Shown in pieces: positions 7,829 through 15,124 of a DNA stretch of 16,995 nt. Origin of the DNA: CAWUIO01 sp963922455. Lineage in GTDB: Bacteria; Bacteroidota; Bacteroidia; Cytophagales; Microscillaceae. The position numbers and the translations under genes were made by a program. Within the stretch, counting starts at the first letter, position 1, and each line of letters begins with the position of its first letter. Location: the NCBI GenBank assembly GCA_963922455.1, contig CAWUIO010000130.1, forward strand, positions 1-16,995. Direction: 5' to 3'. Below the pieces are notes generated by a model, which worked only from the letters and a program-made list of their open reading frames with translations, searched no databases and had not been told where the DNA came from.

Positions 7829-9193
7829 ATGAAGATGCCCAAGGCATCCCAAACTTGTAGAATCATGAGCAAGCAGTCTCAATTAAAAATAAAAAAAATG
7901 CGAGAGGCCGATTACCGGGCTTCTCTCCTTAAGACGCTGAGAGATACCAAAAAGCGCCACAAGAATCCTGAAAGAACTCTTACGGCTATTTTTGAGGGTA
8001 ACATACGGCATTACAACTTGCCACACGGTTCTGGTTGGAGCCGTATTGCTTGTATCTTTCAAGAAATTCTAAGCGGTGCGAATAACAAAAAACGCAGTCG
8101 AGGTTTTTTAGCCTTTTTATTGGATTTGACTCACATTAAGGGATGTACCATGCTGCAAGATGAGGCAATCGTAGATGGGTTATTTTCTTTGTACGCTTAT
8201 CAAAACCGTTGGATTCGTCCCTTGGAAAGCTGGAAACCACGTTCTCGAAATCGTCGACGCCAATTTAGCCACCTACTCCGACACCTTTTGACGGAGTATA
8301 AGGTACCCAGCTTTATGGACCAAGCTTTCTACTTTGATAATTCTGACCATATCCATTGGTTTATCCATATTGGTCAAGGTAAAAATATCCGGAAAGCTAG
8401 CCATTTGCCCTTGCACCTAACAAAAAAAATGGCCCACTATTTCTTAATGGCCCCGCCCGATTTTACAATTAATGAGGCCTTGAGAATGGGACAAATCTTA
8501 GGACTGGGCGGTAGGATGCCCTTAGTAAAGGCCATATTGGGAACTTTCCTGCGAGGTTCATTTGAAAATGATCCATTTTGGGTGAGTGTCTTGCAATTCC
8601 TTATCAATCAAAATGATTTAGAAAAGAAGCAAATACACCCCTTATTAGATTATATCAATCACCAAAAATATGTCAGCCAGGAAATGGTGCTAGGGCGAGG
8701 ACAAATGGAAACCGTTCCTCCCCCTCAGCCTAATTTCAGCATGAAAGGACGTACTTTGTCCGCATTAAACCGTGATGTGCAATCATGGCACCGAGAATTG
8801 CAGATTCGCAAGCGACGCTTCAAGCACCGTACCTGGAGTCCGGTCAGCATCCCAGACTATGAGTATATAATAAGTGAAGGCACGGTTGAGCAGCGTATCT
8901 ACCAAATTCGTCAGTTGCTTACCAGCGATGAACTCTACCTAGAGGGCAAAGCCATGCATCACTGTGTTTCTACGTATGTATCTGACTGTGTAGAGGGCGA
9001 TTGTTCCATTTGGTCCTTGACATGTGAGGATGTGTATTACGGAAAGAGGCGCCGTGTTACCATAGAGCTGGAGCCCGATAAAACTATTTGTCAGGCCAAG
9101 GCCAAGTATAATGAAGACCCAAGCGGGGAAGAAATGCAAGTTATGACCCGATGGGCCATGAAAAATGGCCTAAGCATTTCTCGGTATTTATAG
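7829..9193 (+). CDS. PcfJ-like domain protein
   Basis: Up to 454 aa. The C-terminal ~90 residues (EGKAMHHCVSTYVSDC, GDCSIWSL, RRVTIELE, ICQAKAKYNEDPS) match the PcfJ-like family, named after a protein of the Enterococcus plasmid pCF10 and common in Bacteroidota chromosomes and mobile elements. Its biochemical role is unknown. The rest is basic and helical, with no signal peptide or membrane segment. Several in-frame ATGs exist (7829, 7835, 7865, 7898). The one at 7865, giving MSKQSQLKIKKM, is equally plausible. The gene stands alone between a highly structured spacer and a bidirectional terminator. The family is often linked to mobile or phage-like DNA, but no integrase or relaxase is near. 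Confidence 0.8.
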   Translation: MKMPKASQTCRIMSKQSQLKIKKMREADYRASLLKTLRDTKKRHKNPERTLTAIFEGNIRHYNLPHGSGWSRIACIFQEILSGANNKKRSRGFLAFLLDLTHIKGCTMLQDEAIVDGLFSLYAYQNRWIRPLESWKPRSRNRRRQFSHLLRHLLTEYKVPSFMDQAFYFDNSDHIHWFIHIGQGKNIRKASHLPLHLTKKMAHYFLMAPPDFTINEALRMGQILGLGGRMPLVKAILGTFLRGSFENDPFWVSVLQFLINQNDLEKKQIHPLLDYINHQKYVSQEMVLGRGQMETVPPPQPNFSMKGRTLSALNRDVQSWHRELQIRKRRFKHRTWSPVSIPDYEYIISEGTVEQRIYQIRQLLTSDELYLEGKAMHHCVSTYVSDCVEGDCSIWSLTCEDVYYGKRRRVTIELEPDKTICQAKAKYNEDPSGEEMQVMTRWAMKNGLSISRYL

Positions 9194-9194
9194 G

Positions 9195-9228
9195 AAAAAA
9201 AAAGCCGGAAAGTTTCCGGCTTTTTTTT
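9195..9228. terminator. Bidirectional intrinsic terminator
   Basis: The stem GCCGG (9204-9208)/CCGGC (9216-9220), extended by AAA/TTT pairs, is flanked by a run of As before it and eight Ts after it. It works for the PcfJ-like gene on plus and the 9303-9764 gene on minus. Confidence 0.9.
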
Positions 9229-9302
9229 CAAAACCAAAGTATGATACAGAAATAAATTCTACTATCTACTTATCTGCAACCAAGAATTTTTATCAGGAGA
9301 AA

Positions 9303-9764
9303 TCACTTTTTTGTTGGGTCCACCCTGGCTTCTGCTTGGTAGCGAGGGGGAAATTGAGCCGGTAAAAACCGGATCGTATCTCCGAAGAATTTCCACTCAA
9401 CCGAAAAATATATCCAAGCATCTTGAGTATCTCCCCGATAATTTTTGCCGGGGTACCAAGAGGGGGCCCTGCGGAGGGCAAGGAAAAAATTTTGCAAGAA
9501 CTCGGCCGACACCTCGGCCTTATGTCTTAAGCGTAACTCTTGTACTTGCCCCGTTTTGCTCAGGAGCATATAAAAGTCAAGGCTACCCTCCGATTGTTGG
9601 GGCAAGGGAGCATTCAGGGAGGCAAATTCCTTTCCTAAGGCATAAAAATAATTTACTACACTACAGCGTGGTACCGGCAGCTCTTCTAGGCCTTGCCCTA
9701 AGAGAAGAGATTTGCTAGACAAAAGAAAGAAGAAAAGTCCTGTAAAATAGAGTCTTGAGGCCAT
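9303..9764 (-). CDS. Small secreted protein, weakly TonB C-terminal-like
   Basis: 153 aa with a signal peptide (residues 1-23, LYFTGLFFFLLSSKSLLLGQ), so probably periplasmic. The mature part has the pattern SKTGQVQELRLRHKAEVS...ALRRAPSWYPGKNYRG...WIYFSVEWKF. This recalls TonB C-terminal or energy-transducer-like domains (G-x-V-x-x-h...L...W-x-PG...h-x-h-x-F) seen in many small Bacteroidota secreted proteins. The match is by eye and weak. It lies 32 nt downstream of the XRE regulator on the same strand, so the two may be co-transcribed, and it ends at a bidirectional terminator. Confidence 0.65.
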   Translation of the reverse strand: MASRLYFTGLFFFLLSSKSLLLGQGLEELPVPRCSVVNYFYALGKEFASLNAPLPQQSEGSLDFYMLLSKTGQVQELRLRHKAEVSAEFLQNFFLALRRAPSWYPGKNYRGDTQDAWIYFSVEWKFFGDTIRFLPAQFPPRYQAEARVDPTKK

Positions 9765-9796
9765 GTTGATTGTCGTTCAGAAGGTTAAAAAATTAA

Positions 9797-10246
9797 TTAT
9801 TCAGAGGAAATGTTTGCGCTATTTTGCTCAAGAAGATGAATGTATTTATCTCGTATCGTATCATATTTTTCATATAGGTCATTATGAGACTGCTTTAAAC
9901 GTTCTACTTCCTCTTTGAGCTCATCAAGACCCTCATGGTACTCTTCAGCAGACCGCTTCTTGTTTGAAGAGCCGTAAGAGATTTGAGGTTCTTCCATTTG
10001 CGAAGCCGCATTTCCTGGACTAGGCAGGCTTCTAAACATGGCACCCTCCCCCAGAATCAACCAGTCTAAACTGATTTCCGGAAAGGTTCTGCAAATTTTG
10101 ACGATCAAATCAAAACTAGGTTTATTACGCTTTCCCCGAATGATATTATAAATCTGCGAATTTGGCGTATCAATCTTAACACTAAAGTCATTGGGATTGC
10201 GGGCCAAGGTCTCTACTAATGCCTTTATCCGGTCTTGAATTTCCAT
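9797..10246 (-). CDS. XRE-type helix-turn-helix regulator with C-terminal coiled coil
   Basis: 149 aa. Residues 1-70 are a phage-repressor-like HTH domain: DRIKALVETLARNPNDFSVK, then NSQIYNIIRGKRNKPSFD as the recognition region, then ISLDWLILGEGAMF, a hallmark of Bacteroidota XRE/CI-like regulators. A Pro/Ser-rich linker follows, then a charged coiled coil at about 105-140 (ELKEEVERLKQSHNDLYEKY), probably for dimerisation. There is no S24 peptidase domain, so self-cleavage is not expected. Four similar AT-rich sites surround its promoter, suggesting autoregulation. It is divergent from the 10655 gene across ~400 bp. It could be a remnant prophage repressor, but no other phage genes are visible. 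Confidence 0.85.
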   Translation of the reverse strand: MEIQDRIKALVETLARNPNDFSVKIDTPNSQIYNIIRGKRNKPSFDLIVKICRTFPEISLDWLILGEGAMFRSLPSPGNAASQMEEPQISYGSSNKKRSAEEYHEGLDELKEEVERLKQSHNDLYEKYDTIRDKYIHLLEQNSANISSE

Positions 10247-10250
10247 GCTT

Positions 10251-10358
10251 GCTATTATATATTGTTTTTACTATCATATATTGCCTCAAAGGTAGCCTAA
10301 ACCAAATCAAGATGCAATATAATCTAGTTTTTTTTAGCAAAATACAATATATGATAGT
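10251..10358. promoter_or_regulatory. Operator-like array upstream of the XRE regulator
   Basis: Four related sites are present. A (10251-10264) is GCTATTATATATTG. B (10270-10283) is ACTATCATATATTG. C (10315-10327, inverted) is CAATATAATCTAG. D (10345-10358, inverted) is CAATATATGATAGT. B and D are perfect 14-bp inverted copies; A and B are direct repeats 19 bp apart. B covers the predicted start site and C overlaps the -33 element, as expected for autorepression. The binding protein is inferred to be the adjacent HTH protein. Confidence 0.55.
10287..10317 (-). promoter_or_regulatory. Predicted promoter of the XRE regulator
   Basis: On the minus strand TTG (bases 10315-10317) is followed after 20 nt by TACCTTTG (10287-10294), an exact TAnnTTTG box. 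The predicted start is near 10280, giving a ~33-nt leader. Confidence 0.5.
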
Positions 10359-10642
10359 ATTTGACTTCGCTTATAAAATTTTCTCAAGAATTTATAGCAA
10401 ACCAGGAACGTTTTGGGGCATAGTATTGTATTACTCTTTACATGAGCTTTTAAAATATACTCCAAAAGCTCATATCCTCTACATTTTCCTTATTACCATC
10501 GTTTTATCTTCTGATTTATCTCAGGGTCGGTGATTCTTTTCCGGTAAGATGGAATTTCCCAACGGAAAGGAAGGAGTTTATACATCCTGTGAGTTTATCA
10601 AATCTTTACGATAAGGTAATTTTTTTGTAAAATTTTAAAAAA
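10359..10642. other. AT-rich spacer with an inverted repeat
   Basis: No credible gene was found here. ATGAGCTTTT (10442-10451) and AAAAGCTCAT (10464-10473) are a perfect 10-bp inverted repeat with a 12-nt loop. TTTCCG (10538-10543) and CGGAAA (10563-10568) form another, weaker one. A promoter for the 10655 gene should lie near 10590-10640, but no clean TAnnTTTG match was seen. Confidence 0.4.
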
Positions 10643-10654
10643 TTGTGGGACATT

Positions 10655-11044
10655 ATGCAACGATTAGAACAAAGTAGTGACAAGTTTGTGAAGTTGGTTT
10701 CTTCGGCCGTCAATCTTCTGGAAAGCAAGGGTTATGAGCAAATTCGGGCCGATGTAGGCGATTATACCAAGCCTTCTCCCATCACTCAAAAAGATGGGGA
10801 AAAAATTTATACTCCCGACCTAACTGCCTATACCAATCAAGGTAAGTGTTATTTTGAAATTGTAACCAAAGATAAGAAAGAAGACAAATCCCTCGTAGGA
10901 CGCTGGAAGCTTCTGGCCCGATTGGCCCAACTCCGAAATGGTGATTTCTACATCCTCGTGCCCCGAGGCTGCATGCGTTTTACCAATGACGTTTTAGAAG
11001 AGTACAATATCCCAGCAAATATCTTAAAGCTACAAACGGCTTAA
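10655..11044 (+). CDS. Hypothetical protein, possibly a PD-(D/E)XK nuclease-fold relative
   Basis: 129 aa from the ATG at 10655; an in-frame TTG at 10643 would add four residues but is the less likely start. No signal peptide or membrane helix. The order helix (DKFVKLVSSAVNLLESKGY), then YTPDLTAYTNQGKCYFEIVT, then a basic helix (RWKLLARLAQLRNG), then a strand (DFYILVP) recalls the restriction-endonuclease-like fold, with PD (in YTPDL) and E (in FEIVT) at the usual spacing. The Lys expected two residues after E is not there (E-I-V-T-K), so activity is doubtful. The gene has its own terminator. The fold assignment is inference from pattern only. Confidence 0.7.
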   Translation: MQRLEQSSDKFVKLVSSAVNLLESKGYEQIRADVGDYTKPSPITQKDGEKIYTPDLTAYTNQGKCYFEIVTKDKKEDKSLVGRWKLLARLAQLRNGDFYILVPRGCMRFTNDVLEEYNIPANILKLQTA

Positions 11045-11070
11045 AATACTCTCAGAACTGCAAAGCTCCT

Positions 11071-11095
11071 GCCCGGCCCTCGCCGGGCTTTTTTT
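11071..11095 (+). terminator. Intrinsic terminator after the 10655 gene
   Basis: GCCCGG (11071-11076) pairs with CCGGGC (11083-11088), followed by seven Ts. It separates this gene from pgi. Confidence 0.9.
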
Positions 11096-11189
11096 ATGCC
11101 ATTTACCACTCGCAAACTCCCACCAGACTACAGCTTCTTCTTTTTTTTCCCTTCTTTTGTCCTAGCCTTGACCCCTAAACTTTTACAAC

Positions 11190-12848
11190 ATGTTACCCAA
11201 TCAAGACCCAACCCAAACCCAAGCTTGGAAACAACTCAGCGAGCATTACCGCAGCATGAAAGACCAGTCTATGCGAGACTTGTTCGCACAAGACCCCGAA
11301 CGTTTCCAAAAGTTTACCATCTGCTTCGAAAATATATTGCTAGACTATTCCAAAAACTTAATTAACGAGCAGACCCTGCCCCTCCTCCGGCAATTGGCCC
11401 AGGAAGTGAATCTGTCCCAAGCCCAGGAAGCCATGCGCAGCGGCCATAAAATAAATAAAACCGAAAATAGGGCCGTCTTCCATATTGCCCTCCGCAACCT
11501 ATCTGGACAAGCCATGCCAGTTGATGGTCAGGATGTGATGCCAGAGGTCAAGCAGGTCCTGGCCCAAATGGAATCATTTTCTCAAGACATTATAAACGGA
11601 AACTGGAAGGGATATACCGGAAAAGCCATCCAAGATATTGTCAATATCGGTATCGGGGGCTCCGATTTAGGCCCCCTTATGGTTAGCGAAGCCCTCAAGC
11701 CTTACCAAAAGGAACATATCCGCTTGCACTTTGTCTCCAATGTAGACGGAACCCATATCGCCGAAACCTTAAAGAAAATAAACCCGGAAACGACCCTATT
11801 TATTATCGCTTCCAAAAGCTTTACCACCCAGGAAACCATGACCAATGCCCAAAGCGCCCGGCAATGGTTTTTAGAAGCTGCCAGCTCGGAAGAGCATATC
11901 AAGAAACACTTTGTGGCCCTGTCTACCAACCGTGAGGCCGTGATGGCTTTTGGCATTGACCCGCAAAATATGTTTCAGTTTTGGGATTGGGTGGGTGGAC
12001 GCTACTCTTTGTGGTCGGCCATCGGCTTACCCATTGCCTGTGGGATTGGCTTTGACAACTTCCAAGACCTTTTAGCCGGGGCCCATGCCATGGACCAGCA
12101 CTTCTTTGAAGCCCCCGCCGAAGAAAATATGCCACTCACCCTAGCCCTTCTAGGCATCTGGTATACCAACTTTTTTGAGGCCGAATCGGAAGCCATCCTA
12201 CCCTACGATCAATATTTGCATCGTTTTGCCGCTTATTTTCAGCAAGGAAACATGGAAAGCAATGGAAAAAGCGTAGACCGGAACGGAAAGCCCGTATCTT
12301 ACGCTACCGGACCCATCATTTGGGGCGAGCCCGGTACCAACGGACAGCACGCTTTTTACCAATTGATCCACCAAGGCACCCGCTTGATTCCTTGTGATTT
12401 TATGGCCCCAGCGATAAGCCAAAACCCCATCGGAGACCATCACCCCAAACTCCTGGCCAACTTCTTTGCTCAAACGGAGGCCTTAATGAAAGGAAAATCT
12501 GAGTCGGAAGCCCGGGAGGAGCTACAACAGGCAGGCAAGTCAAAAGAAGAAATCACCAAGCTATTGCCCTTTAAAATCTTTGATGGCAACCGGCCTACCA
12601 ACAGCCTACTCTTCAAAAAGCTGGACCCTCGCACTCTAGGTAGCTTGATCGCCCTTTATGAGCACAAAATCTTTGTCCAAGGCGTGATCTGGAATATATT
12701 TAGTTTTGACCAATGGGGCGTAGAGCTGGGCAAGCAACTGGCTAAGACCATTCTGCCTGAGTTGGAAGGCAATACCCTGGTAGATAATCACGACTCTTCT
12801 ACCAATGGCTTAATTAATGCCTTCAAAACCATGCGAAAAGAGGCTTAG
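11190..12848 (+). CDS. pgi: Glucose-6-phosphate isomerase
   Basis: Interconverts glucose 6-phosphate and fructose 6-phosphate in glycolysis and gluconeogenesis; cytoplasmic. At 552 aa it has the usual length for the long bacterial form. Family signatures are all visible: NIGIGGSDLGP, FVSNVDGTHIAETL, FIIASKSFTTQETMTNA, WGEPGTNGQHAFYQLIHQGT (Glu380 is the expected catalytic base) and FDQWGVELGKQLA near the C-terminus. The start is the ATG at 11190, preceded by the leader CCCTAAACTTTTACAAC that resembles the one before the 6941 gene. It is a single gene, isolated by a terminator upstream and a repeat copy downstream. Confidence 0.97.
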   Translation: MLPNQDPTQTQAWKQLSEHYRSMKDQSMRDLFAQDPERFQKFTICFENILLDYSKNLINEQTLPLLRQLAQEVNLSQAQEAMRSGHKINKTENRAVFHIALRNLSGQAMPVDGQDVMPEVKQVLAQMESFSQDIINGNWKGYTGKAIQDIVNIGIGGSDLGPLMVSEALKPYQKEHIRLHFVSNVDGTHIAETLKKINPETTLFIIASKSFTTQETMTNAQSARQWFLEAASSEEHIKKHFVALSTNREAVMAFGIDPQNMFQFWDWVGGRYSLWSAIGLPIACGIGFDNFQDLLAGAHAMDQHFFEAPAEENMPLTLALLGIWYTNFFEAESEAILPYDQYLHRFAAYFQQGNMESNGKSVDRNGKPVSYATGPIIWGEPGTNGQHAFYQLIHQGTRLIPCDFMAPAISQNPIGDHHPKLLANFFAQTEALMKGKSESEAREELQQAGKSKEEITKLLPFKIFDGNRPTNSLLFKKLDPRTLGSLIALYEHKIFVQGVIWNIFSFDQWGVELGKQLAKTILPELEGNTLVDNHDSSTNGLINAFKTMRKEA

Positions 12849-12870
12849 GTTTTCTAATACATAGGCATGA

Positions 12871-13001
12871 GGGGCTGCCCCCGGCGGTGTGCGTTGGCTT
12901 TATCAGTAGGAAGCCTCTACCGCCGGGGTCGGGCTTTCGCTACTCGCCGGCCCACCCACAAACCAGCGACGGGCTCAAACAGGCCGCTCTATCCCTCAGC
13001 C
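12871..13001 (-). repeat. Dispersed ~130-bp structured intergenic repeat, copy 3
   Basis: Read on the minus strand, it begins GGCTGAGGGATAGAGCGGCC (ending at 13001) and has CGCTGG/CCGGCG pairing in the body and GCGAGTAGCGAAAGCCCGAC. The distal stem CCCCGGCGGT pairs with ACCGCCGGGG (12919-12928 with 12879-12888 on plus). The end GCAGCCCC pairs with 5' GGCTG. It fills the gap between the converging pgi and methyltransferase genes and starts 27 nt past the methyltransferase stop. Confidence 0.85.
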
Positions 13002-13027
13002 ATTTTTCAAGCCCTCTAGCCCTCTGC

Positions 13028-13990
13028 TTAACTCCCAGGCATATCCGTTTTTTTTGGTTTGGCCAAAACCCACATGATGCCCATACTGATGGAGCGTTGC
13101 AAGAGAAAAAAAGGACTCCTCAGAAATTTTTGAAAGACCATGCCCCAAAAGTGTTTTTCTAATTCTAGGGTCCAGTCTTCTGGCTGTTTTTCCATGGTGC
13201 TGAGCCACCAAACCAAAAAAGGGTCCATGGTGCCATAAGTCTGTATCACGTGGGGCTCCCAGCCTTGGTCACGGAGGAGCCGGGCCAATGTCTGGGGACT
13301 AAACAGCATGGTGTGTCGCGGAGTATGATAGCCCCCCCACTTGGCCCCCTGCCTTTTCCGAAACCAAGAATCATAATTGGGTACTTCTATGACTAAATGC
13401 GTATTCGGGTGCGCTTTGGCCCTTAGAGCACTTAAGGTTTTACGAGGATGGTAATCATGTTCTAAGTAATGCCACATCGTTATCAAATCAAACGGAAGAT
13501 GTGGTTCTAGTTGTTCTAAACCTCCCACTTGCAAATGCAGGGACTCAAAACGGGCATCCCCCTCCCAGCCTTGGCTACTAAAATCTAGTCCGTAGGCTTG
13601 ACATTGGGTTTTTTGCTGCAACTTGTATAAAAAAGTGGGGCGGCCACAGCCATAATCCAGTACCCGGGTCTGAGGCGAAATCGCCAGTTTTTTTCGCACA
13701 CTTTTTACGCGACGAGCATCCATCCCGTCCAGGCCCCATTGCACCAAGCGAGCATAGCGGCCCCAAGCTTCTGCCCCTCGGTAGGGGAGATAGCTCTCCG
13801 GGTAAAAGTAGCCCAAACCAGATGCTTTCACCCGAGGGTTTAAATAAACCAGTCTGCAGTTGGAACAGGATACAAATTGGAAGAGCCCAGGGGCCCTTTG
13901 CATTTGCACGGGGGTTTGGATAAGAAAATCTGCTTGAGTAGCCTCGCAGAGGGGGCAAGCAATAGATTCGGTTTGATAGAGCATACACAT
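13028..13990 (-). CDS. Class I SAM-dependent methyltransferase with N-terminal zinc ribbon
   Basis: 320 aa. Four cysteines in CPLC (12, 15) and CSNC (42, 45) form a likely zinc ribbon. The SAM-binding motif VLDYGCG is at 110-116, with LDFS as the acidic end of strand 2 and FDLITMWHYLEHDYHP as the motif around strand 4. Later parts (PNTHLVIEVPNYDSWFRK, GGYHTPRHTMLFS) resemble Methyltransf_23-type enzymes with zinc-binding heads that often act on sugars, lipids or cell-surface precursors. The C-terminus is hydrophobic and basic and may touch the membrane. The substrate is unknown. The start at 13990 is 6 nt before another in-frame ATG (13984). It is divergent from nudC by 51 bp. Confidence 0.85.
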   Translation of the reverse strand: MCMLYQTESIACPLCEATQADFLIQTPVQMQRAPGLFQFVSCSNCRLVYLNPRVKASGLGYFYPESYLPYRGAEAWGRYARLVQWGLDGMDARRVKSVRKKLAISPQTRVLDYGCGRPTFLYKLQQKTQCQAYGLDFSSQGWEGDARFESLHLQVGGLEQLEPHLPFDLITMWHYLEHDYHPRKTLSALRAKAHPNTHLVIEVPNYDSWFRKRQGAKWGGYHTPRHTMLFSPQTLARLLRDQGWEPHVIQTYGTMDPFLVWWLSTMEKQPEDWTLELEKHFWGMVFQKFLRSPFFLLQRSISMGIMWVLAKPKKTDMPGS

Positions 13991-14041
13991 GAATTAGGCA
14001 ATACGAGCCAACCAAATGGGAAAAACTATTGTTATAAGCCT

Positions 14042-14902
14042 ATGATTATTACCTTTCCGGGGCAGCCTCTACCCCCCAAAAAAGCCTTTCAAAGACAAAC
14101 CCGGGAATATAACCCGGAAAATCAAGATTCTGGTCTATTGCTCTACCAAAATAGAAAGGTTCTCCTGGGCCCGGGCAATGCCGGCTCTTGGACTGTACCG
14201 GCCTTTAAGGACCTACTTGCTTATCGAGAGCACATCACCCTATCCTTGCAAATTGGGACATGGCAAAATCATACCATCAGCCTAGGTGCCTGGAAAGGAG
14301 AAGAACTACCCGACATAGGTCCCTATACCTGGGTGAACCTCCGCTCCTTGTTTGCTTACCCAGACGCGTCTTTTTTAGGCATGATTGGGTTTGGTAATCA
14401 AATGCTCCACTGGGATATGAACACGCAATTTTGTGGCCGCTGCGGTTCTCGACACACCTTTGATGCCCAAGAAGGAGGAAAAATATGCCCTAACTGCGGC
14501 CACAAGACCTATACCCGTATTTCTCCGGCCGTGATTGTGGCCGTAATCAAAGAAGGTAAAATTCTCTTGGCTCAGTCGCCCCGGCATCGTGGTAAATTTC
14601 ATACCGTATTGGCGGGCTTTGTGGAGCCTGGGGAGTCTTTGGAAGAGACAGTCCTTCGTGAAATCAAGGAAGAGGTAAATATTGAGGTAGGGAATATCCG
14701 GTATTTTGGCAGCCAGAGCTGGCCTTTTCCCGACTCTCTGATGGTAGGGTATTTTGCCGACTATCAAGGAGGAGAGTTAATGCCCGATATGGAAGAAATC
14801 TCAGAAGCCGATTGGTATGGGCCCGATGAAATCCCGATAATCCCCCCGCCCGCCAGTATTGCGCATCATCTCATTCAAGCCTTTGTAGAAGAATTCAAAT
14901 AA
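14042..14902 (+). CDS. nudC: NADH pyrophosphatase (NudC-type Nudix hydrolase)
   Basis: Hydrolyses NAD(H) to NMN(H) and AMP; in E. coli NudC also removes NAD caps from RNA. The frame is open from 13877, but the ATG at 14042 is chosen because the earlier part lies antisense to the methyltransferase gene and does not look like NudC; this gives 286 aa. A four-cysteine zinc motif is seen (Cys131, 134, 149, 152: FCGRCG and CPNCG). The Nudix box at 192-214 is GFVEPGESLEETVLREIKEE then VNI, with Asn in place of the usual Gly in the last positions. The NudC-specific SQSWPFPDSLM follows it (usually SQPWPFP). It is followed 70 nt later by repeat copy 4 on the same strand. Confidence 0.92.
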   Translation: MIITFPGQPLPPKKAFQRQTREYNPENQDSGLLLYQNRKVLLGPGNAGSWTVPAFKDLLAYREHITLSLQIGTWQNHTISLGAWKGEELPDIGPYTWVNLRSLFAYPDASFLGMIGFGNQMLHWDMNTQFCGRCGSRHTFDAQEGGKICPNCGHKTYTRISPAVIVAVIKEGKILLAQSPRHRGKFHTVLAGFVEPGESLEETVLREIKEEVNIEVGNIRYFGSQSWPFPDSLMVGYFADYQGGELMPDMEEISEADWYGPDEIPIIPPPASIAHHLIQAFVEEFK

Positions 14903-14971
14903 GTTAAAAGCCGGTTGGGAAATAAGGGCTTAGTTAGCACAAACCGTTCTATTGGCTCTTCCATTTTCTTT

Positions 14972-15101
14972 GGCTTAGGGATGGAGCGGCCTGTTTGAGC
15001 TCGTCGCTGGATGTGCGAGGGCCAGCGAGTAGCGAGAGCCCGACCCGCGCCCACAGCATTTTGCAAGGAAGGCACCTGCTTTTATAGCGCGGGAAAGCCC
15101 C
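14972..15101 (+). repeat. Dispersed ~130-bp structured intergenic repeat, copy 4
   Basis: It begins GGCTTAGGGATGGAGCGGCC and has a perfect body stem CGCTGG (15005-15010)/CCAGCG (15022-15027) and GCGAGTAGCGAGAGCCCGAC. The distal stem CCCGCGC (15044-15050)/GCGCGGG (15087-15093) is distinct in sequence from the other copies. The end AAAGCCCC pairs with 5' GGCTT. It lies between the converging nudC and C1 protease genes and belongs to the same subfamily as copy 2. Confidence 0.85.
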
Positions 15102-15124
15102 TAAATTTCTTTTTAAAAAAAATA

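Noticed and set aside
10219..10533. 104-aa hydrophobic frame upstream of the XRE regulator
   Set aside because: Starts inside the regulator gene on the opposite strand and crosses its promoter and operator array; hydrophobicity is explained by AT-rich sequence.
13877..14041. N-terminal extension of nudC by 55 residues
   Set aside because: Lies antisense to the methyltransferase start and lacks NudC features; the ATG at 14042 gives a family-like length.
24..15101. CRISPR array or integron attC sites
   Set aside because: The four repeats are kilobases apart, in both orientations, without regular spacers, and lack the attC core GTTRRRY/RYYYAAC ends.
14972..15101. Repeat copies as ordinary intrinsic terminators
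   Set aside because: The distal stem is not directly followed by a T-tract in any copy, loops are 30-36 nt, and copy 2 is not at a gene end.
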